This document shows positions 35,909 through 44,698 of a stretch of DNA of 64,000 nt, piece by piece. Below the pieces are notes generated by a model, which worked only from the letters and a program-made list of their open reading frames with translations, ran no database searches and was not told the origin of the DNA. The translations under genes and the position numbers were made by a program. The DNA comes from CAYLHF01 sp964383365 (GTDB taxonomy: Bacteria; Bacteroidota; Rhodothermia; Rhodothermales; UBA10348), in contig CAYLHF010000004.1 in the NCBI GenBank assembly GCA_964383365.1, positions 62,001 to 126,000 on the forward strand, in the 5' to 3' direction. Position 1 is the stretch's first letter; each line of letters begins with the position of its first letter.

Positions 35909-38389
35909 TCAGTCGTCTGGATCCAGGATGGCGTCGATCCGAGCCGAGAGATCTTTCAGATGCAGTTTCGAGAGACGATCCCGGGTTCTGCCCGCTGCCC
36001 GATTGACCTGTGTCTTGAGCGTTTCGAGTTCGCCTCGAACATACGCCCGGATATCCGATTGACTCACGTCGATGCGCGAGAACCCGAACGAGAAAAAGAA
36101 CGATGGGACCGGTGCCGGCTCCTTCGTCATCAGGTACTCGAGTCGCTCGACGTATCCGCGCTGGAGGTTTCTGCGAAAGGCATCGATGGGCGCACTCTTC
36201 TTGAGTTCGCTGAAGATCGAATTGCGTAGATCAGAGAACATCTCCGATGCCGTATACGTCGATGGATCGACAACCTCGGTTTCCATCATCCGGGCCAGTC
36301 GTTGCGGATCGAGTAAACGATTGACCGCTCCGACCTGGTACGAGCGGATATTCTGAAGCACTCCGACGCCCTCGAATCGGCGCAAGATATCCTCATTCAT
36401 GATCCAGTCAGGAGTCGTGAACACCTGCCGATCGAGCCAGTCCATCGCAGCGGCCTGCGTCGCTTTCGGTACGGGCTCATAGACCGGACCGTCCTGATCG
36501 TAGGTCTTGAACGTCTCGTACATTCCCCCCACATTATTCGCGACATGGCCGATATAGCGTCGGTATTGTCCGGTTACATTGCCGTAGAGTTCCTGGAGGT
36601 CATCGTACGTTTTTCCGTCCTTGGCAGTCCATGAGACCAGTTGATCTAGAATCCGCTTGAGGTTCGCAATACCGTAATCACTGGCCTTGACCGCATCATT
36701 ACTCAGGTCTTCGGTCTGTGCTCTCGGGTCTATTCCGATTGACTGTCGACCGAAGAAGTAGCGCGGATCGTCTGCACGCTCGACGGTCCAGGCGTTGAGC
36801 GTAGCTTTTTCTTCGTCGATCGCCTTGTCGTCCATCCAGGTATAGCCCCATTTGGTCGCCCAGTCGTCGTAGTCACCGAGCTTCGGCATGAACTGCGTGA
36901 CGCCATCTCCAGGCTGAGCAACGTAATTCATTCGCGCATAATCCATGATGGAAGGGGCGGTACCATGTGTAGCCGTATAGGTAGGAGACCGAAGGGAATC
37001 GGTCGGGACTGCGAAACTCGAACCCATATTGTGCTGAAATCCTAGCGTGTGTCCGACCTCATGCGTGGCCACGAAGACGAGCAATTCTCCCATAACATCT
37101 TCTTCGAACTTGGCGTTCCTGGACTCCGGATTGGCCGCTGCCGTCTGAATCATATACCAGTTTCTGAGCAGATTCTGGATGTTGTGATACCACCCGATGT
37201 CGCTCTCGAGGATTTCACCGGTCCGGGGATCACTCACGTGCGGGCCATAGGCATTCTGCACCCCGGAAGCGAAGTAGCGGATGACAGAATAGCGAACATC
37301 CTCGGGACTGAATTCCGGATCTTCGTCTTTCGTCGGTGGATACTTGGCCTGGATCGCATTCTTGAATCCGGCCTTCTCAAAGGCGGTATTCCATTTCTCA
37401 ACACCCTCCTTCAGGAAAGGACGCCATTTCTCCGGGGTAGCCGGATCGATGTAGTAAACGATCTGCTTGACGGGTTCAACCAGTTCACCACGGGCGTAGG
37501 CTTCCTTGTCTTTGGGTTCGAGTCTCCATTTTGTGATGAAGCATTTCGAGTCTGCTTTCTGTTCGTCACTGGAATAGTCCGTCGTCTGGATGCTGAAGAA
37601 TCCGACGCGACGATCACACTCGCGTGGACGCATGGGATTGGCCGGCAGCTCGATCATCGATTGGTTCATCAGAAGCGTGATCGAATTCGTTGAACGGTTC
37701 GACGGCGCCGCAGAGGCATCGTAGGTCAAGATATGCCGGACCTCGACATTCTTCGGATAACTCTTGATCGACTCGATATACGAACGCGATTTGTCGAGGC
37801 GCCTGACCTTGTAGGCCGTCCGTCTCCCACTTGGTAGTCCGAGTGCCGCGATATCGTCAGTAAACAGGCTGCTCGCATCGATAACGACACCCGTTGTATC
37901 CTTGTTGTTGGCCTTGATATCAAAGGATTTCAGGATCGGTTCGAGGTTGGAATTCCGGACTGCCAGAAATACTGGATCGTCTTCGCTGGCCACGTTCTGA
38001 TAACTAACCACACGGAGTAGAATTTTGTCACCCTGTCGTTCCCACCGGACCGTCTGCGTGTTTTGCTTCTCCCCTCCGTACCCGATGTTATTTGCTGTCT
38101 TGGCAATCCGGGTCACGAGCAAGAATTCCTCTCCCAACCGGTCGTTGGCTATCTCATAATAGAACGTGGTACCGTCGCGATAGACCGTAAAGAGGCCTTC
38201 GTCTGTCTCGAAATCATCCTTGATTACATCTTTGAACGCCTTGACGCCTTTCTTGTCATCCTTTTTCTTCTTGGACGCCGTTGACGCTGCATTTGCGGTG
38301 GCTTTCTGAGTAGCTCCTCTCGAACTGGCACATCCGGCGATAAGCAGTACGGACAGGACGATCGCTAGTGACGAACGTATAATTTTCAT
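35909..38389 (-). CDS. Zinc metalloprotease lipoprotein of the DUF5117/DUF5118 type
   Basis: 826 aa. The lipoprotein signal is MKIIRSSLAIVLSVLLIAGC. A Lys-rich linker (KKKKDDKKG) follows. The DUF5118-like start (FKDVIKDDFETDEGLFTVY) and the DUF5117-like region (EEFLLVTRIAKTANNIGYGG) lead to the zinc-binding motif THEVGHTLGFQHN near residue 442. SAPSIMDYARMNY-type residues after it supply the Met-turn region typical of metzincins. This architecture is frequent in Bacteroidota and is presumed to act in the periplasm or at the surface. Substrates are unknown. The MFS gene follows closely. Confidence 0.85.
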   Translation of the reverse strand: MKIIRSSLAIVLSVLLIAGCASSRGATQKATANAASTASKKKKDDKKGVKAFKDVIKDDFETDEGLFTVYRDGTTFYYEIANDRLGEEFLLVTRIAKTANNIGYGGEKQNTQTVRWERQGDKILLRVVSYQNVASEDDPVFLAVRNSNLEPILKSFDIKANNKDTTGVVIDASSLFTDDIAALGLPSGRRTAYKVRRLDKSRSYIESIKSYPKNVEVRHILTYDASAAPSNRSTNSITLLMNQSMIELPANPMRPRECDRRVGFFSIQTTDYSSDEQKADSKCFITKWRLEPKDKEAYARGELVEPVKQIVYYIDPATPEKWRPFLKEGVEKWNTAFEKAGFKNAIQAKYPPTKDEDPEFSPEDVRYSVIRYFASGVQNAYGPHVSDPRTGEILESDIGWYHNIQNLLRNWYMIQTAAANPESRNAKFEEDVMGELLVFVATHEVGHTLGFQHNMGSSFAVPTDSLRSPTYTATHGTAPSIMDYARMNYVAQPGDGVTQFMPKLGDYDDWATKWGYTWMDDKAIDEEKATLNAWTVERADDPRYFFGRQSIGIDPRAQTEDLSNDAVKASDYGIANLKRILDQLVSWTAKDGKTYDDLQELYGNVTGQYRRYIGHVANNVGGMYETFKTYDQDGPVYEPVPKATQAAAMDWLDRQVFTTPDWIMNEDILRRFEGVGVLQNIRSYQVGAVNRLLDPQRLARMMETEVVDPSTYTASEMFSDLRNSIFSELKKSAPIDAFRRNLQRGYVERLEYLMTKEPAPVPSFFFSFGFSRIDVSQSDIRAYVRGELETLKTQVNRAAGRTRDRLSKLHLKDLSARIDAILDPDD

Positions 38390-38865
38390 GATAATCGGAA
38401 TCGAAGTGAACTAAGTATCTCCCTGAAAAACGACTGGTCTCGGTAGAAGATGGCGAGCGGACGTCATCCGGCAGCATCCAATACCGCCGTAGAATGTAGA
38501 CACGAGATGCGTGGCGATCAACGCACTTGTCGCCACCAGAAATAGCCGGCCGACTCGTGTCCTACCAGGACTACATGGACCAGCAGGACTACATGGACCA
38601 CCAGGACTTCATGGACCACCAGTACTTCACGGACCACCNNNNNNNNNNNNNNNNNNNNNNNNNNNNNNNNNNNNNNNNNNNNNNNNNNNNNNNNNNNNNN
38701 NNNNNNNNNNNNNNNNNNNNNNNNNNNNNNNNNNNNNNCAGGACTACATGGACCACCAGGACTTCATGGACCACCAGTACTTCACGGACCACCAGTACTT
38801 CACGAACCACCAGTACTTCACGAACCACCAGTACTTCACGAACCACCAGTACTTCACGAACCACC
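38390..38865. other. Intergenic region between the metalloprotease and the T9SS plug gene
   Basis: About 480 nt including a 100-N gap. Roughly 175 nt upstream of the metalloprotease hold no recognisable gene and no clear promoter that I can support. The rest is an 18-bp minisatellite listed separately. Frames open through the repeat exist on both strands, but they are consequences of the 18-bp period. Confidence 0.7.
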
Positions 38866-38882
38866 AGGACTACCGAACGAAT
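38566..38882. repeat. 18-bp minisatellite abutting the T9SS plug gene
   Basis: Units run CAGGACTACATGGACCAC, CAGGACTTCATGGACCAC, CAGTACTTCACGGACCAC, then several CAGTACTTCACGAACCAC, and a final degenerate CAGGACTACCGAACGAAT that contains the plug gene stop. The three units before the gap (38584-38638) are identical to those after it (38739-38793), so the gap is probably an artefact. After collapse about nine units remain, and they change stepwise along the array. Confidence 0.92.
38639..38738. other. Assembly gap of 100 N (flanks identical over 55 bp)
   Basis: Placeholder in the 18-bp minisatellite. The 55 bp on each side are identical, the same overlap length as at the TPR-CHAT gap. Because the region is repetitive, the true copy number still needs long reads. 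Confidence 0.9.
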
Positions 38883-40186
38883 ACACCCGTTGCGGCGATT
38901 AGTCTGTCGGTGCTCCGCGAGAGATCGCTGTAGTAAACAAAGGTCGTGTACAGATTTCGGAAAGAAGGAGTGACCCCGCTCATAGCCCGGCGCAGAGTCG
39001 GATCCTCCACCAGATACCGATACTCGTACTGTCCCTGCTTGATCAGGGTGGCCCCTTCGTACCACCTGCGCTCCGGAATCCATTTCAATTCATTCGCTTC
39101 CTCGTATTCCCAGGAATTGAAACTTCCGGTAACAGCGATTCGTCCCCTGACCGGACGTTCATTGAGCGGAACAAACCGAAAGTAGACGCGCGCATACTCG
39201 CCGGAAACATCGGGATCGGCCACATTTCGTACGACACTCCGAATAACCGACTGTCCATTCAGGAACGGTGCAAGACCCGTCCCCGGAAATTTGGCGTAAT
39301 CCGGAGAGAGAGCCGCCTCGGGTGGTTTGACCGAGAGATCCGTGAACTCGACTTTGGATCCAACACTGATCACGCTCAGATCCAGGAAATATGAAGCCGA
39401 AATCGGATTAAATGAGTTTTCAGGTTCGAGATAGTAAGCGAGGTCGGGCTGTACGGCGAGCGACTGGTGCGCATCACAATTCGTCGCACCGTACTGATCG
39501 TTCCGCATGAAACAGACGGTGTAGTCCAGCGGATCGTACGCAGCCGTCGGTGGTGTGAACCGTACAGAGGGTTGGACGGATGTGTACGCACTCCCGGCCA
39601 CGAGCACGTTATCCAGCCTGAGATCCAGCGCGGTGGCTTCTTCGGAGACGAAGAACGGACGTTCGAACAGGATGTCTTCTTCATCTCCCTGCCCGGTCAC
39701 GCGAAGGATATAATTCCCCGAAAGGGTAAAATCCACACTTCTGTTGGGGAAGTCGTAATCATAGTGGGTGTAATGGATATCGGTTGCCTGTGAGATCGAG
39801 TAGTTCAGCAGATCGTCGCTGTGAAACGATGTCAGGTACTCGGCGGGGACCAAGTCGCGCTCCCACGCCCGGTTGGCGTGATAAAAGTAGATGGAGAGGG
39901 CGCGGCTGTCATCCGTAAGTACATCAAACGAAAGGATGATGCGCTGAGAACGACCCATCGTGATAACTGGAAGGGATGTCTCATCCCCCTCCCTGTATAA
40001 CTGAACGGTCTTGACCTCGTCGGCCGTATCCTCCAGATAAAATCCTTCCTCCCGCCGGTCACCCTGTCCCTGGCCTGATGACGAGTCGACCCCTGCATCG
40101 GAATCGTCAGCCACCTTATCCGTTGAGGCACATCCAGTCAGGAGTAGGATAATCGTACCGATGACGAGCTGACGAATTGGAATCAT
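38870..40186 (-). CDS. T9SS plug-like lipoprotein (DUF5103 family)
   Basis: 438 aa with a lipoprotein signal, MIPIRQLVIGTIILLLTGC. The domain order resembles DUF5103, now linked to the type IX secretion translocon plug. A first beta-sandwich contains DEVKTVQLYREG and LILSFDVL-type strands (ISQATDIHYTHYDYDFPNRS near 130-150). A second contains EFTDLSVKPPEAALSPDYAKFPG, and an Ig/CBM48-like end carries GRIAVTGSFNSWEYEEANELKWIPERRWYEG near 350-380. The plug protein closes the SprA channel from the periplasmic side. A T9SS-sorted protein at 16527 shows the system is used. Its stop lies in the last unit of the 18-bp repeat. Confidence 0.7.
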   Translation of the reverse strand: MIPIRQLVIGTIILLLTGCASTDKVADDSDAGVDSSSGQGQGDRREEGFYLEDTADEVKTVQLYREGDETSLPVITMGRSQRIILSFDVLTDDSRALSIYFYHANRAWERDLVPAEYLTSFHSDDLLNYSISQATDIHYTHYDYDFPNRSVDFTLSGNYILRVTGQGDEEDILFERPFFVSEEATALDLRLDNVLVAGSAYTSVQPSVRFTPPTAAYDPLDYTVCFMRNDQYGATNCDAHQSLAVQPDLAYYLEPENSFNPISASYFLDLSVISVGSKVEFTDLSVKPPEAALSPDYAKFPGTGLAPFLNGQSVIRSVVRNVADPDVSGEYARVYFRFVPLNERPVRGRIAVTGSFNSWEYEEANELKWIPERRWYEGATLIKQGQYEYRYLVEDPTLRRAMSGVTPSFRNLYTTFVYYSDLSRSTDRLIAATGVFVR

Positions 40187-42636
40187 TTACTCACTGTGGT
40201 TTTTTTCAAAGCGTCTGCGCGAGACATCGTGATCTGCTGGCGCAACTCATTGACCAGCCGAACAGCATCCATGTCTCCGGCTGATAGATAAGCTTCGTAG
40301 GCCGCGATCGCATGCCGGCGTGCGGTCGTCGTTTCCCCCGCCCGGTAATGCCAGCGCGCAGCCATGAGTTCCAGATACCGTCGACTTTCGCGAATGGGTG
40401 TGTTCGATCGAGAAAAAACGGGGCCCGAAATCAGGCGACCCATGACGTTGGCAGCGCTCCTGTACTCCCCGTCGTCTGCCAGCGCTCGTGCCAGATAATA
40501 GACAACTAAAGATCTCGCGGCTGATGGCTCCCTACGCGCAGACCGGTTCGGTCTCGAAGGGTCAGGACGGAATTCAGGTACCCGGGGCCCGGTGACTTCG
40601 ACAGAATCAATCAACGCCCGTAAGCGGAGGGATCGTGTCGACCGAGATGATCGGACGGAGCCGGCCGCTCCCGGAAGAACAATCGGTAGGAGCGAGCCTA
40701 ATATCGCCGCACCGTCGGGCGCGCGTGCCGCTTCCTTTCTGAGCGTCAGTTCAGCGCGCGCACGCCGCGAAGACACCGGATAAAGGACCCGTGCCAGATC
40801 GTATCCGCTAACAGCCTCTCGTCTGTTTCCTGCCAGGACGTGTGCGTCAGCCTGGCAAACAGCCTCCGTAGCACTCATGACCGGCGTGTCATGAAATAAA
40901 CGCAAGGCATCAGCAGGTTTCCCACTGGCAAGGTTCAACTCGCACTCAAGCGTCCGTGACGGTGTGAACTCGGGGTTCTCTTTCTTCAGGGTAACCAGAG
41001 CACGCAGCGTCGAATCCGTTCGGTCGCTATCATATTCGTCCATGATGGATCGATACCGCAGAAGTACAGGGGGTACATAGTGGGGACAGATACGCTCGAA
41101 AAGTGACGGCCGAGAAAAACCGCGCAGCGCTCGTCTGCGCGCGGCTATACTTACGAATCGACGCGACCGAAGATGAGATACCCACTCACCAGCCAACACG
41201 GCTGCCGATTTTCCGTACACAGATACGAAATTCCCGGACCGATAGAGCCTCTTAAAGGACTCGCTACCATAACGGGCAATCAGATACCGAACAAACGAGC
41301 CCGTAACGGTATAGGATACGGCGCTTCTTCCTCCCCAGAACCCCCACCAGGAAAGCGCCTTCGACAGTTTCTCGGCCGGTTTGTCATCGAGAAACCCGGA
41401 AGCAATCACCAGATCGTCAACGGTTGGTTGGCCGTTCGGGGGCTGGCCGGCAACGGCCAGCCCCTCCACCAGACCAATCAATGGAGAAGCATGAACAATC
41501 GGAACGCCTATATCACGAGATAATGCGTGTACTAATTCATGTGCTAATATCGAACCATTTTGATCATTAAGTATATGTATCTGAGGTTCTGACAGCCATA
41601 TAGGAGATACAGAAGTGTATCTGGCGCCGGTGAGAATGCCACGTTCTTCAGGAGTTGAATATATATATACTCTTATTTTTGATGTACTATTAATGTCTAT
41701 ATATTTCGCTATTATTTCCCTATAGTATTCAGATATATATACTTTTTTTATCAGCTCCTTTTTGGATATCGTTCCAGTTGAATAATAGAACTCAAAATGT
41801 GTTGTCTCATGATGCTCATTCAGTTGAGTAGCGAGATATTTATAGGTCGTATTAATTCCTAATTTTCCACTATTTATATAGGCTACTATAATTATAAGTA
41901 TAGATAAATATAATGGACTCAACTCGTACTTATTGTTTATATTGCGTCTTATACGACCTATCAGCCAGACAACTACTGCCCAGAATAACGTCAGTAAACG
42001 GAAAACTACAAGACCGTTTCTGAACATTAATTCCTCATCATATATTGGTCCTAATATACCACCAAATATATGGTTGTATGAATAAAATTGGGGATGAAAT
42101 CCGACATCATAGAGTGGCCCGAGCAAAAGCATCGCGACTCCGATAACAGAATGCCAGAATAATCCGCGTGCGGGACGTTCCGGGTTGAATGAATCCAGAC
42201 AGTATGCAACGGATACGGAGAGAACCACGGTAATCACAGGAAACAGGGGAACGTAGACGAGTCCCCTCAGCCAGTCACAGTTGGGTATCCAGAGAGAGAA
42301 GAGAAGTAACAGAGTAACGGGAATGATCAACCACGCAATTCGCCCGATCAGTACGCTTCCAATCGGTTCGGTTCGATATCGGTAGAATGATCGACCCGAC
42401 ACAAACCAACTGAGCGTCGCCAACACCGCCATAGACTCGACATGGAGCCTGTTAAGGGGTGAGAACGGGAGAAACAGCAGAACCGCGAGTACATAAATAC
42501 CGGGCTCTACACCGGACAGTCTGAGAAGACGGCGGAACCCCGCATCGTACCGATCCGAACCAGACTCGCTGCTAAATAAAGATGTAGGAGATACCGACAG
42601 AGAGAACCTCTTTGAATTGCGCCTTCGAACTGACAT
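40183..42636 (-). CDS. Multipass membrane gluzincin-type peptidase with helical C-terminal region
   Basis: About 817 aa from Met 42636 (another Met at 42654). Both starts overlap the end of the DUF3078 gene, and no good ribosome site is visible, so the start is uncertain. About seven hydrophobic helices come first. The zinc-peptidase motif AHELVHAL (HExxH, near residue 363) follows, with VEGLAVAGQ about 30 residues on supplying a likely third ligand Glu (peptidase-MA-like). The last 300 residues are helical and TPR-like. Codons for the last helices and the peptidase start (41520-42080) are strikingly AT-rich. The stop overlaps the plug start by 4 nt, implying co-expression with T9SS plug. Substrate unknown. 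Confidence 0.65.
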   Translation of the reverse strand: MSVRRRNSKRFSLSVSPTSLFSSESGSDRYDAGFRRLLRLSGVEPGIYVLAVLLFLPFSPLNRLHVESMAVLATLSWFVSGRSFYRYRTEPIGSVLIGRIAWLIIPVTLLLLFSLWIPNCDWLRGLVYVPLFPVITVVLSVSVAYCLDSFNPERPARGLFWHSVIGVAMLLLGPLYDVGFHPQFYSYNHIFGGILGPIYDEELMFRNGLVVFRLLTLFWAVVVWLIGRIRRNINNKYELSPLYLSILIIIVAYINSGKLGINTTYKYLATQLNEHHETTHFEFYYSTGTISKKELIKKVYISEYYREIIAKYIDINSTSKIRVYIYSTPEERGILTGARYTSVSPIWLSEPQIHILNDQNGSILAHELVHALSRDIGVPIVHASPLIGLVEGLAVAGQPPNGQPTVDDLVIASGFLDDKPAEKLSKALSWWGFWGGRSAVSYTVTGSFVRYLIARYGSESFKRLYRSGNFVSVYGKSAAVLAGEWVSHLRSRRFVSIAARRRALRGFSRPSLFERICPHYVPPVLLRYRSIMDEYDSDRTDSTLRALVTLKKENPEFTPSRTLECELNLASGKPADALRLFHDTPVMSATEAVCQADAHVLAGNRREAVSGYDLARVLYPVSSRRARAELTLRKEAARAPDGAAILGSLLPIVLPGAAGSVRSSRSTRSLRLRALIDSVEVTGPRVPEFRPDPSRPNRSARREPSAARSLVVYYLARALADDGEYRSAANVMGRLISGPVFSRSNTPIRESRRYLELMAARWHYRAGETTTARRHAIAAYEAYLSAGDMDAVRLVNELRQQITMSRADALKKTTVSK
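41520..42080. other. AT-rich block inside the gluzincin gene
   Basis: Sampled 60-base lines in this block contain 15-17 G or C (about 25-28%), against roughly half or more in the lines just outside. The block uses TTA, ATA, AGA and TAT codons that are rare in neighbouring genes, yet the frame stays open. It encodes the last membrane helix and the peptidase domain up to HELVH. Confidence 0.85.
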
Positions 42637-43465
42637 CGGTGTCGTACAGCACAACCCATTCGAAGTTTACATTCAACCAGTCATTTACCTTCATCGCGAT
42701 CAGGCTTTCCCAGAGAAGATCCGGACTCTCCGGTTTATTGAACGCGGCGAAAAGACCCACTGTCGTCTTGTACCGGACGTTTTCGACCAGTTCACGATCG
42801 ACATCGGTGAACGCTTCAAGTCCGAGTTCAAACCGTGCCGCTTTGTCCGCTGATACGCTGTATAGTGTCCGGAGCCGATCAATCAGGACGACCGTCTCTT
42901 TTGCCCCAAGTCCAATACGTTGCTTGAACCATGAGCCGGACGCATAGGAAAGACCGATACTCTGCGTAAACGTGCCGGGGGACAGAAAATCAGAGACCTT
43001 GACGGGAGGCGTTCGTCCCTCCTTGAATGGATCCTCTTTGAAATTGAATCCTGCAGCAAATTGTGTTCGCATCTGGAAAGCCATCGTAGGATGCAGCGCA
43101 CCCAGAAACCCTTCTCCCAGAAAATCGACCGTAGATGCGAATCGAATCAAATCCTCGGCCTTTCTGAAATCGAGGGTATCCTGCTTGACCAGACCGAACG
43201 ACAGACGCATATCGTGTGCCTGCTTCCAGCGACTCCCCCCTCGTTCAAGTTTTCCATCTACGCCGATGCTCAGTGCCAACGTATTGACACCACCCTCCCG
43301 CCAGTTCTGAAATCCGGCCTGCGAACCGGACACCCTCCCGATCAATGCCTTTTTCCACCCTGGCGCGGCCGTGTCGGCTACTGTAGCATCCTGAGCCCGG
43401 CTCAACCCCGCGCTTATGAACAGGAAAACGGCCAGCAGAAGGACCGTTTTAAAAGTGCATTTCAT
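42572..43465 (-). CDS. DUF3078 family exported protein
   Basis: About 297 aa from MKCTFKTVLLLAVFLFISAG, a clear signal peptide ending near LSRAQ; the frame from 43513 adds no signal. The conserved DUF3078 opening GSQAGFQNWREGGVNTLALSIGVDG lies near residues 45-70. The rest has alternating strand character (AFQMRTQFAAGFNF, TQSIGLSYASGSWFKQRIGLG) and ends LSVGISYIFI, as outer-membrane barrels do. It is probably an outer-membrane protein, typical of Bacteroidota, with unknown role. It overlaps the start of the gluzincin gene, and the two genes plus the plug gene may form one operon. Confidence 0.82.
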   Translation of the reverse strand: MKCTFKTVLLLAVFLFISAGLSRAQDATVADTAAPGWKKALIGRVSGSQAGFQNWREGGVNTLALSIGVDGKLERGGSRWKQAHDMRLSFGLVKQDTLDFRKAEDLIRFASTVDFLGEGFLGALHPTMAFQMRTQFAAGFNFKEDPFKEGRTPPVKVSDFLSPGTFTQSIGLSYASGSWFKQRIGLGAKETVVLIDRLRTLYSVSADKAARFELGLEAFTDVDRELVENVRYKTTVGLFAAFNKPESPDLLWESLIAMKVNDWLNVNFEWVVLYDTDVSSKAQFKEVLSVGISYIFI

Positions 43466-43541
43466 GGGATAACGAGAGGTGAATCTTCGGTGTGCGTCTC
43501 GACCATGATACAATTATTTGGAGGTTTCGCCATGCCAGCAA

Positions 43542-43570
43542 TTGGCAAAAAAAGAAGAATGCGCTGCAAT
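43542..43570 (+). promoter_or_regulatory. Candidate promoter of ppk2
   Basis: TTGGCA (43542-43547) and TGCAAT (43565-43570) are 17 nt apart, with two mismatches in the -10. This gives a leader of about 50 nt before ATG 43629. Confidence 0.35.
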
Positions 43571-43628
43571 TCAGACTTTCAACACTACACCCTGACACCC
43601 TACATTCCGCTTCCAACGCAAGAAAGAC

Positions 43629-44558
43629 ATGACGAATAAGCAAGGCATTCCGGAAACAAAAAGTGATCTGGGAACCCCGGGATCATCCAAGCTGAAAACC
43701 GGTGCCAGGAAGACCGATATCATCCGGGAAGATCTGGGATATTCGACTGAAGAAATCAATCGGCTCTTTCAGTTCGGGATTTACCCGTATGAATCCAGGA
43801 TCAGCAGAACAGCCTATGAGGAGCAGAAACGACTGCTGCAGATAGAATTACTGAAGGTACAGAGATGGGTTAAAGAGTCGGGGAAACGAATTGTCCTGGT
43901 GTTTGAGGGTAGAGACGCTGCAGGAAAGGGCGGTACCATCAAACGATTCATGGAACACCTCAATCCACGCGGTGCCCGTGTAGTCGCGCTGGAAAAACCG
44001 TCCGTAGAAGAACAGGGACAGTGGTATTTCCAGCGGTATTTGCAACAATTCCCCACGCATGGTGAGATCGTTTTTTTCGATCGTTCCTGGTACAATCGAG
44101 CCGGTGTCGAGCGTGTCATGAAATTCTGTACGGGCAAACAATACAAGGAATTCCTCCGTCAGACTCCCGATCTGGAACGCATGCTGGTGCGCTCGGGCAT
44201 CATGTTGTTCAAATATTGGTTCTCCGTTACGCGGGCGGCTCAGGCAGAACGGATGGGATCGAGAGAAATTAACCCGCTAAAACGATGGAAACTGAGTCCT
44301 ATCGATCGCGCCTCCAGAGATAAGTGGGACGACTACACCAAGGCCAAACTCAAGATGTTCTTCCATACCGATACGGCAGATGCTCCCTGGACGATCGTCA
44401 AGTCGGACGACAAGAAGCGGGCCCGGATCAACTGTATGATGGACGTACTGGACCGACTGGACTACCCTGAAAAGAACACCGATGTAGTCTGTGCAGCAGA
44501 TCCACTCATCATCGGTTGCCCCTCCCAAGTCGTTGACTCGCACGAATACGGTTGGTGA
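43629..44558 (+). CDS. ppk2: Polyphosphate kinase 2
   Basis: Transfers phosphate between polyphosphate and nucleoside mono- or diphosphates. Walker A is VFEGRDAAGKGGTIKRF near residues 90-106; the Walker B/lid part is EIVFFDRSWYNRAGVERVM near 145-163. FKYWFSVTRAAQAERMGSREINPLKRWKLSPID near 200-232 is the PPK2 signature. The first 45 residues are polar and poorly conserved. Single-domain length (309 aa) fits class I (NDP kinase) enzymes, but class cannot be settled by eye. It stands alone, divergent from the DUF3078 gene. Confidence 0.93.
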   Translation: MTNKQGIPETKSDLGTPGSSKLKTGARKTDIIREDLGYSTEEINRLFQFGIYPYESRISRTAYEEQKRLLQIELLKVQRWVKESGKRIVLVFEGRDAAGKGGTIKRFMEHLNPRGARVVALEKPSVEEQGQWYFQRYLQQFPTHGEIVFFDRSWYNRAGVERVMKFCTGKQYKEFLRQTPDLERMLVRSGIMLFKYWFSVTRAAQAERMGSREINPLKRWKLSPIDRASRDKWDDYTKAKLKMFFHTDTADAPWTIVKSDDKKRARINCMMDVLDRLDYPEKNTDVVCAADPLIIGCPSQVVDSHEYGW

Positions 44559-44638
44559 TCGCGTGAGGGCGAATTGCGCGAGTCAGGTAACTCCGGTGAT
44601 TGATCCGGACGAACGCAATCGCACGTGAGCCATAAGAA

Positions 44639-44672
44639 AAGGGGCTGCGCGCGTTGTAGCTCACAGCCCCTT
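44639..44672 (-). terminator. Rho-independent terminator of the histone H1-like gene
   Basis: AAGGGGCTG at 44639-44647 and CAGCCCCTT at 44664-44672 form a 9-bp stem with a 16-nt loop. On the minus strand the stem is followed by TTTTC, and it begins 27 nt after the stop of the small gene. On the plus strand no T-run follows, so it serves the minus-strand gene. Confidence 0.75.
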
Positions 44673-44698
44673 CAGGAAAGTCGTTTTCGCAGCAAGCG

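Noticed and set aside
37049..37693. 214-codon plus-strand frame inside the metalloprotease gene
   Set aside because: Antisense to the region holding the HExxH zinc motif; no start signal or domain.
38566..38882. CRISPR array
   Set aside because: Units are contiguous 18-mers with no unique spacers, and no cas genes are in the window.
38511..38973. Plus-strand frames through the 18-bp repeat (QYFTNH and LHGP-type peptides)
   Set aside because: Consequence of the repeat period; no ribosome site or domain was found, though expression cannot be excluded.
40183..42636. Treating the AT-rich block as an inserted element or separate gene
   Set aside because: The frame is continuous and the peptidase motif spans the block edge; no inverted repeats or transposase are seen.
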